A DNA stretch of 36,627 nt. Origin: Martelella mediterranea (GTDB lineage Bacteria > Pseudomonadota > Alphaproteobacteria > Rhizobiales > Rhizobiaceae). Below are positions 31,730 through 36,627 of this stretch, piece after piece (the stretch's first letter is position 1; each line of letters begins with the position of its first letter). The stretch covers positions 1 through 36,627 of the forward strand of contig NZ_JAINWJ010000061.1 of NCBI RefSeq assembly GCF_021021415.1. The letters run 5' to 3'. The translations under genes were made by a program, and so were the position numbers. Under the pieces are notes generated by a model. It saw nothing but the letters and a program-made list of their open reading frames with translations. It was not told where the DNA came from and made no database searches.

Positions 31730-33343
31730 ATGACTGACTTTTTCCCCGCCGAGATAGACGAGGTGATTTGGGACGAAGCGTGCAGACGAGCTGACACGAT
31801 CCGCGGCTTCCTGAAGCGTAATCCTCAAGGCGCGACGGCCGGAGATGTTGCCGAACTCGCGGTCGAGCTCGGCCTGAGCCGAGCCACTGCATACCGGTTG
31901 ATCAAACTGTTCCGCGCCGGCGGAACCGTGCTGTCGCTGGTGGATCGCAAACGCGGGCGCCCCGAGGGTCATCGGGCCCTGGACGAGGAGCGAGAAGAGA
32001 TCATTCGCGCGTCGATAAGCGCATACTACCTGAAGCAGACCCGGCCGACGGTTTCGCAGCTGGTCCGTGACGTGCAAACAAACTGCATGTCGGCGGGGCT
32101 CAAGCCACCGCATCGCCGGACGGTAGTGGCCCGCCTTAGGGACATCGACCTCCAGAAGCGCGCCAAGCGCCGCGGCGAACAGAAGATTGTGAAGGCGACA
32201 ACGCCTGTTCCCGGAGGGTTCGGTGCATCACGCCCCCTGGAAGTCATCCAGATGGACCATACGAAGGCCGACGTCTTCGTCGTCGACGAGGAGACCCGGC
32301 AGCCGCTCGGTCGACCTTGGCTGACGCTGGCGATGGACGTCCGCAGCCGCATGGTAACCGGGTTCTATCTCACGATGGAGGCCCCGTCCCGGCTGTCCAC
32401 CAGCCTGTGTCTGCTGCACTCGGTCTTCGACAAGTCTGCTTGGTTGAGGGAACGCGAGATAGCGGAGCCTTGGCCCGTTGCAGGCCTACCGGCCACTGTT
32501 CACGTCGACAACGGCGCCGACTTCCGCAGCCGGGCATTCAAGAGAGGATGCCAGGATGCCGGCATCGCGATCGAGTGGCGGCCGCCGGGTGAGCCACGCT
32601 TTGGCGGTCACATTGAGCGGCTTATTGGAACACAAATGGGAAGGCTGCATCTGCTGCCCGGAACAACATTCAGCAACGAACAAGAACTGGGAGAGTACGA
32701 CCCAAAGCGGCACGCGGCACTGACACTGCGTGAACTTGAGCGGTATATCGCACTCGACATCGTCGGCTCCTATCATCAGTCGATCCACGGCACCCTGGGT
32801 CGCCCGCCGATTGCGGTCTGGCGAGAGCACGAGGGAGAGATCCCACTTCGGCTACCTCAGGATCGCATGCGCTTCTGGCTGACTTTCCTGCCTGAGCAGG
32901 AGCGAACGTTGCGGCCCACCGGCATTCACCTGTTCGGCCTGCGCTATTGGTCCGCAGCACTCAGCGCCGACGTCGGGCGTTGCGATCGGCGCCTGCTTGT
33001 CAAATACGATCCGCGGGATATGGCGCGCGTCTTCGTTCAACGGCCATCGGGAAACTTTGTGGAAGCTCGCTATGCAGATCTGACACTGCCTTCGATCACC
33101 CTGCACGAGGCGGTGACCGCCCGACGCACCCTTCTGGCGAAAGGACGCCGTGAAGTCGACACCCGCACTATCGTCCGCACCGCCATCGCACAGCGAGAGT
33201 TGGTTGAGGCGGCAACGAAGAAGACGGCGGCGGCACGACGCGGAATCGCTTCGTCGAAATCAAAAGTGGATGATCGGGGATGGGGCTCGCTCCGAGGTGT
33301 CGACTCCAGCAAACCTGTACCCTTTGTCGAGGATACAGATTGA
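31730..33343 (+). CDS. tniA: TniA/TnsB-type DDE transposase
   Basis: 537 residues from the ATG at 31730. An N-terminal helix-turn-helix (AVELGLSRATAYRLIKLFRA), then an integrase core with the catalytic residues in QMDHTKADV, VHVDNGADF and FGGHIERLIGTQMGRL. A Mu-type C-terminal domain follows. It acts with the ATPase TniB encoded 12 bases downstream. Confidence 0.9.
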   Translation: MTDFFPAEIDEVIWDEACRRADTIRGFLKRNPQGATAGDVAELAVELGLSRATAYRLIKLFRAGGTVLSLVDRKRGRPEGHRALDEEREEIIRASISAYYLKQTRPTVSQLVRDVQTNCMSAGLKPPHRRTVVARLRDIDLQKRAKRRGEQKIVKATTPVPGGFGASRPLEVIQMDHTKADVFVVDEETRQPLGRPWLTLAMDVRSRMVTGFYLTMEAPSRLSTSLCLLHSVFDKSAWLREREIAEPWPVAGLPATVHVDNGADFRSRAFKRGCQDAGIAIEWRPPGEPRFGGHIERLIGTQMGRLHLLPGTTFSNEQELGEYDPKRHAALTLRELERYIALDIVGSYHQSIHGTLGRPPIAVWREHEGEIPLRLPQDRMRFWLTFLPEQERTLRPTGIHLFGLRYWSAALSADVGRCDRRLLVKYDPRDMARVFVQRPSGNFVEARYADLTLPSITLHEAVTARRTLLAKGRREVDTRTIVRTAIAQRELVEAATKKTAAARRGIASSKSKVDDRGWGSLRGVDSSKPVPFVEDTD

Positions 33344-33355
33344 GCTGGAGTGAAC

Positions 33356-33858
33356 ATGAACGATGAAGTTTCCCACCTGACCGCCGGGGCCGCGGCACTG
33401 CTTTCTGAAACGAACGAACGGCGCATTCGAACGATACGATCACGTCGCTGGGTTCTCTACCCTCGCGCCAAGCAGGCGCTCGACCGGCTGAGCGCACTCC
33501 TCGACCATCCGCGAGGCACGCGCATGCCTTCGGTCGCGATATACGGCGACAGCGGTATGGGCAAGACCATGATCATGAAGCGCTTCCGGGACGAGCACCC
33601 GCCGAGCTTCAATCCACTGACGGGCACGTTGAAGACACCAGTCCTGGCCATGGAGATGACGAGCCGACCAGGCGAGCGACGCTTCTATGCCGAGCTGCTC
33701 ACCCTTCTCGGCGCGCCTCAGCGGCCTCGTGCAGACATTGCCCAGATGGAACAAGCTGCATTGCGCATCATGGAGGCCATCGGCGTGCAGGTGTTGGTCA
33801 TCGACGAGCTGCACAACATCCTCGCCGGATCCTATCGCGAGCAGCGCATCGTCCTGAA
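33356..33858 (+). pseudogene. tniB: TniB/TnsC-type AAA ATPase, interrupted by IS21-family element
   Basis: From the ATG at 33356 (ctggag 5 bases upstream; a GTG at 33350 is the alternative) the N-terminal 168 residues are intact, with Walker A GDSGMGKT and Walker B VLVIDELHN. At 33859 an IS element enters, after LAGSYREQRIVLN. The frame continues at 36489-36627 as TLRFLSNRLQISLVCFG and runs off the window. TniB selects the target and activates TniA, so the transposon is likely stranded. Confidence 0.9.
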
Positions 33859-33957
33859 TGCGGATTCCGAAGTTAACCGGCCGGGTATTCCGATTTGAAG
33901 CCGGCCGCCATTCCGGAATGAAGCCGGCCACGATTCCGATTAACAACCGGCCACCTT
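33859..33957. repeat. Left-end IstA binding repeats
   Basis: Four related units of about 20-23 bp: ggattccgaagttaaccggc, tattccgatttgaagccggc, cattccggaatgaagccggc and gattccgattaacaaccggc. Inverted relatives lie at the right end (about 36390-36478). Multiple terminal repeats of this kind are usual for IS21 elements. Confidence 0.85.
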
Positions 33958-34024
33958 GAAGGCATGAGACACCCCCTGGGTCAGCAACTTTGGCATGACT
34001 GTCCTTTTGAACAAAGGAAGCGTG

Positions 34025-35560
34025 ATGCCGGCAAAGAGAAGGCTGACCATGAGACAATTACGACAAATGCTCCGGCTTGCCGGAGACGGGACCAGCACCC
34101 GTGAGATTGCACTGACGCTCGGCGTGGCGCGCAGCACCGTTCAGGATAATCTGAAGCGAGCGGCCGCGGCGGGACTGCGCTGGCCGCTTTGCGGTGACCT
34201 TACCGACGATGCGATTGAGGACAGGCTGTTTGCACGCGCCGGTGTCAAGCCGGGTTTGCGGCGGCGGCCGGAACCCAGTTGGGCGGACCTGGCGGTGGAA
34301 CTGCGCAAGCCTGGCGTGACGCTGCTCATCCTGTGGGAGGAGTACCGCGCCGTTCACCCCGGTGGTTACGGCTACAGCCGTTTCTGTGATCTTTTCCGCA
34401 GTTTCGAGAAGCGGTTGTCACCGACAATGCGCCAGGATCATGTTGCCGGCGACAAGGTCTTTGTGGACTATTCGGGCAAGAAGATCGCCATCGCCGACCC
34501 GCTGACCGGCGAGATCCGCGAGGCGGAGATATTCGTCGCCGTTCTGGGCGCGTCCGGTTTCACCTATGCGCAAGCGACCTGGACGCAGACGTTGCCGGAC
34601 TGGATCGGCGCGCATGTGCGCATGTTCCGCTTCTTCGGTGGCGTCCCGCGCCTGATCGTGCCCGATAATCTGAAGTCCGGCGTCAACCACGCTTCCTTCT
34701 ACGATCCGGAGGTCAACCGCAGCTACGCCATGATGGCGTCCCATTATGGCGTCGGCGTGCAGCCGGCCCGGCCGAGACGTCCGAAGGACAAGGCAAAGGT
34801 CGAGAACGGGGTCCGTTTCGCCCAGACCTGTATCCTCGGCCGGCTGCGGCGGCAGACTTTTTTCTCGCTTGCCGAGGCGAACGCCGCAATCGCCGGGGCG
34901 CTCGATCGCATCAACGATCATGTCATGCGCCGCCTTGGCGTCAGCCGCCGCCATCTTTTCGAAACTGTCGAGAAGCCCGCGCTCTCGGGCCTGCCCGGCG
35001 AGGACTACGAATTCGCTGAATGGCGCCTTGCCCGCGTGTCGACGGACTATCATGTCGAGTTCGACCGCTTCTTCTATTCCGTGCCGCACAGCCTCATCCG
35101 TCAGCAGGTCGACATCCGCGCGACGCAGAGAACGATCGAGATATTCCACCGCGGCAAGCGCATAGCAATCCATCAGCGCCGCTATGGCGGGCGCCGCTAC
35201 GGCACGATCCCCGACCATATGCCCAGTTCCCACCGGCGTTATGCCGAATGGACGCCGGACCGCTTCAGTCTGTGGGCCGCTTCCATCGGACCACAGACTG
35301 AAGGGCTGATCGTCGCCATCCTGGCAAGCCGGCCGCATCCCGAGCAGGGCTTCAGAACATGTCTGGGAGTGCTCCGGCTTTACCGAGAGCTCCGCCATGA
35401 CCATGCCGAGGCGGTATCGGCCCGTGCGGTCGAGATCGGCGGGCTCACCTGCAAGAGCATTGCCGCGCTCATTGCCAACCATAAAGCAGCCCGGCCAACC
35501 GCAGGTCCCGGCGCCATCATGGATCACGCCAACCTGCGTGGCCCCGGTTACTTCCATTAA
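34025..35560 (+). CDS. istA: IS21 transposase IstA
   Basis: 511 residues from the ATG at 34025 (ggaag 5 bases before). The in-frame ATG at 33995 is the alternative. An N-terminal helix-turn-helix (MRQLRQMLRLAGDGTSTREI) is followed by a DDE core with KVFVDYSGKKI, LIVPDNLKSGV and KDKAKVENGVRF. It ends with the Mu-type C-terminal domain. It lies 14 bases before istB. Confidence 0.95.
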   Translation: MPAKRRLTMRQLRQMLRLAGDGTSTREIALTLGVARSTVQDNLKRAAAAGLRWPLCGDLTDDAIEDRLFARAGVKPGLRRRPEPSWADLAVELRKPGVTLLILWEEYRAVHPGGYGYSRFCDLFRSFEKRLSPTMRQDHVAGDKVFVDYSGKKIAIADPLTGEIREAEIFVAVLGASGFTYAQATWTQTLPDWIGAHVRMFRFFGGVPRLIVPDNLKSGVNHASFYDPEVNRSYAMMASHYGVGVQPARPRRPKDKAKVENGVRFAQTCILGRLRRQTFFSLAEANAAIAGALDRINDHVMRRLGVSRRHLFETVEKPALSGLPGEDYEFAEWRLARVSTDYHVEFDRFFYSVPHSLIRQQVDIRATQRTIEIFHRGKRIAIHQRRYGGRRYGTIPDHMPSSHRRYAEWTPDRFSLWAASIGPQTEGLIVAILASRPHPEQGFRTCLGVLRLYRELRHDHAEAVSARAVEIGGLTCKSIAALIANHKAARPTAGPGAIMDHANLRGPGYFH

Positions 35561-35574
35561 GGAGACAAGAGATC

Positions 35575-36330
35575 ATGTTGACCCACCCCACACTGGACCG
35601 GCTGAGCGAGCTTGGCCTTCACGGTATGGCCAAGGCCTTCCGGGACCTCGATGCACAGCCGGAAACCCGCGCCCTCGAACATGGCGAATGGCTCGCCATC
35701 CTTCTCGAGCATGAAGCGACGCTGCGGCGGCAGAAGCGCTTCGAGGCCCGCGCCCGGGCAGCCCGGCTGCGCCATGCCGCGCAGGTCGAGGATACCGATT
35801 TCCGTGCCAAACGCGGTCTCGACCGCACGCTGTTCCTCAATCTCGCCACCTGCGACTGGATACGAAAGCGGCACGGGCTCCTCGTCACCGGTCCAGCCGG
35901 CGTCGGCAAGAGCTGGCTCGCCTGCGCTCTGGGCCAAAAGGCCTGCCGGGAGGACTTCTCCGTCGTCTACCACCGTGCGCCAAGGCTCTTCGCCGCACTT
36001 GCCCTGGCGCGCGGCGATGGCCGGTACGCCAGGATGCTGAAAGCGCTGGCGAGAACCGATTTGCTCATCCTTGATGACTGGGGCCCCGAAAAGCTCAATG
36101 ACGATCAGCGACGCGACCTCCTCGAGATCATCGAGGACCGCTATGAGCGCCGCTCGACCATCGTCACCAGCCAGGTCCCCGTCGACCAATGGTATGAAAT
36201 CATCGGCAATCCCACCATAGCCGATGCCATCCTCGATCGCCTCGTTCACAATGCCTATCGCATCGAATTGACGGGCGAAAGCATGCGAAAAAATCGTACT
36301 ATCCCGCCCGCTGATACAACGCGCGCTTGA
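35575..36330 (+). CDS. istB: IS21 helper ATPase IstB
   Basis: 251 residues with an N-terminal helical domain (LDRLSELGLHGMAKAFRDL), Walker A GPAGVGKS and Walker B LLILDDWGPE. The end RIELTGESMRKN is typical of the family. It assists IstA in strand transfer and target choice. The ribosome site aaggag precedes the ATG. Confidence 0.95.
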   Translation: MLTHPTLDRLSELGLHGMAKAFRDLDAQPETRALEHGEWLAILLEHEATLRRQKRFEARARAARLRHAAQVEDTDFRAKRGLDRTLFLNLATCDWIRKRHGLLVTGPAGVGKSWLACALGQKACREDFSVVYHRAPRLFAALALARGDGRYARMLKALARTDLLILDDWGPEKLNDDQRRDLLEIIEDRYERRSTIVTSQVPVDQWYEIIGNPTIADAILDRLVHNAYRIELTGESMRKNRTIPPADTTRA

Positions 36331-36373
36331 CCGGAAGGAAAACCCGAACCAAACATCCACATTGACCCAGGTT

Positions 36374-36481
36374 CAGCCCCAACGGTGGCCGGCTTCAAAT
36401 CGGCCTCCCGGCCGGAATGAAATTGGAATGGGTGGCCGCCTTCGTTTCGGAATCCACGGCCGGCTTCATCGGAATTCGCAT
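36374..36481. repeat. Right-end IstA binding repeats
   Basis: Inverted copies of the left-end units: ggccggcttcaaatcgg, a ggccgg/attgg unit, ggccgccttcgtttcggaat and ggccggcttcatcggaattc. The last forms the tip of the element. Confidence 0.8.
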
Positions 36482-36488
36482 CCTGAAT

Positions 36489-36627
36489 ACGCTCCGCTTC
36501 CTCAGCAATCGTCTGCAGATCTCGCTTGTCTGCTTCGGCGTCAACGACGCGCGGGAGGCGATCAGCGGCGACGTTCAGCTTGCGCGCAGGTTTGAGCAGT
36601 TCACCTTGAGCCGGTGGGCTGCAAACG
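36489..36627 (+). pseudogene. tniB: tniB, part after the IS21 element (runs off the window)
   Basis: In frame with 33356-33858 once the element and one tcctgaa copy are removed: NTLRFLSNRLQISLVCFG, then NDAREAISGDVQLARRFEQF. These are the sensor-region helices of the TniB/TnsC AAA domain. The 3' end is outside the window. Confidence 0.88.

Larger units (their letters stand above)
33859..36481. mobile_element. Complete IS21-family element, 2623 bp
   Basis: Begins TGCGGATTCCGAAG and ends CGGAATTCGCA, with the TG...CA ends of the family, and is flanked by 7-bp direct repeats tcctgaa (33852-33858 and 36482-36488). It carries istA and istB in the same direction. Removing it with one repeat restores the tniB frame. 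Confidence 0.95.

Noticed and set aside
34418..35557. Minus-strand frame of 379 codons across istA
   Set aside because: It is the antisense shadow of istA, which has all transposase motifs.

Overview
The window looks like part of an accessory replicon or genomic island of an alphaproteobacterium, most likely of the rhizobial order (inferred from the GC-rich coding, the SleB-type cell wall hydrolase, and the rhizobial flavour of the metal genes; no marker gene here settles the taxon). It is a set of nested mobile elements loaded with genes for copper, mercury and zinc/cadmium/lead handling.

Layout. 1-624 is the end of an IS3-family element that has cut a PCu(A)C copper-chaperone gene. 1086-1803 is the wreck of a Zn/Cd/Pb P-type ATPase with its MerR-type promoter, followed by twelve exact copies of a 7-bp repeat. 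From 2655 to 24481 lies a complete 21.8-kb Tn3-family transposon. It has 38-bp terminal inverted repeats (one mismatch), a 5-bp target duplication (atcta), resolvase and transposase at its right end, and it is inserted in frame into a cell wall hydrolase gene whose halves are at 1992-2654 and 24487-24969.

Inside the transposon, left to right: a plus-strand operon (about 2.9-11.7 kb) of periplasmic copper and thiol-redox genes (two cytochromes c, a BNR-repeat protein, a DUF411 protein, CcmG- and TlpA-like thioredoxins, two Sco-like proteins, PCu(A)C, DsbA, CcdA, and Met-rich small proteins) headed by a collapsed multicopper oxidase gene; a MerR regulator divergent from a ZntA/CadA-type ATPase; a minus-strand multicopper oxidase plus ZIP transporter pair; a merR-ynfA pair divergent from merT-merP-merF-merA; then tnpR and tnpA.

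Right of the transposon, 25.0-31.6 kb is a second, non-identical copper/thiol module (Sco, DsbB, DsbA, PCu(A)C, Sco) under its own MerR-type promoter, then DedA, DUF411, a ZIP transporter and an LspA-like peptidase. From about 31.57 kb to the end is the left part of a Tn5053/Tn7-type transposon (TniA, TniB). Its tniB is split by a complete 2623-bp IS21-family element (istA, istB) with a 7-bp target duplication.

How the genes may work together (inference): Hg(II) is imported by MerT/P/F and reduced by MerA; Zn/Cd/Pb is exported by the ATPase; copper is bound, passed on or oxidised in the periplasm by PCu(A)C, Sco, DUF411 and multicopper oxidase proteins, while CcdA, TlpA, CcmG and DsbA keep their cysteines and the cytochromes c in the right redox state.
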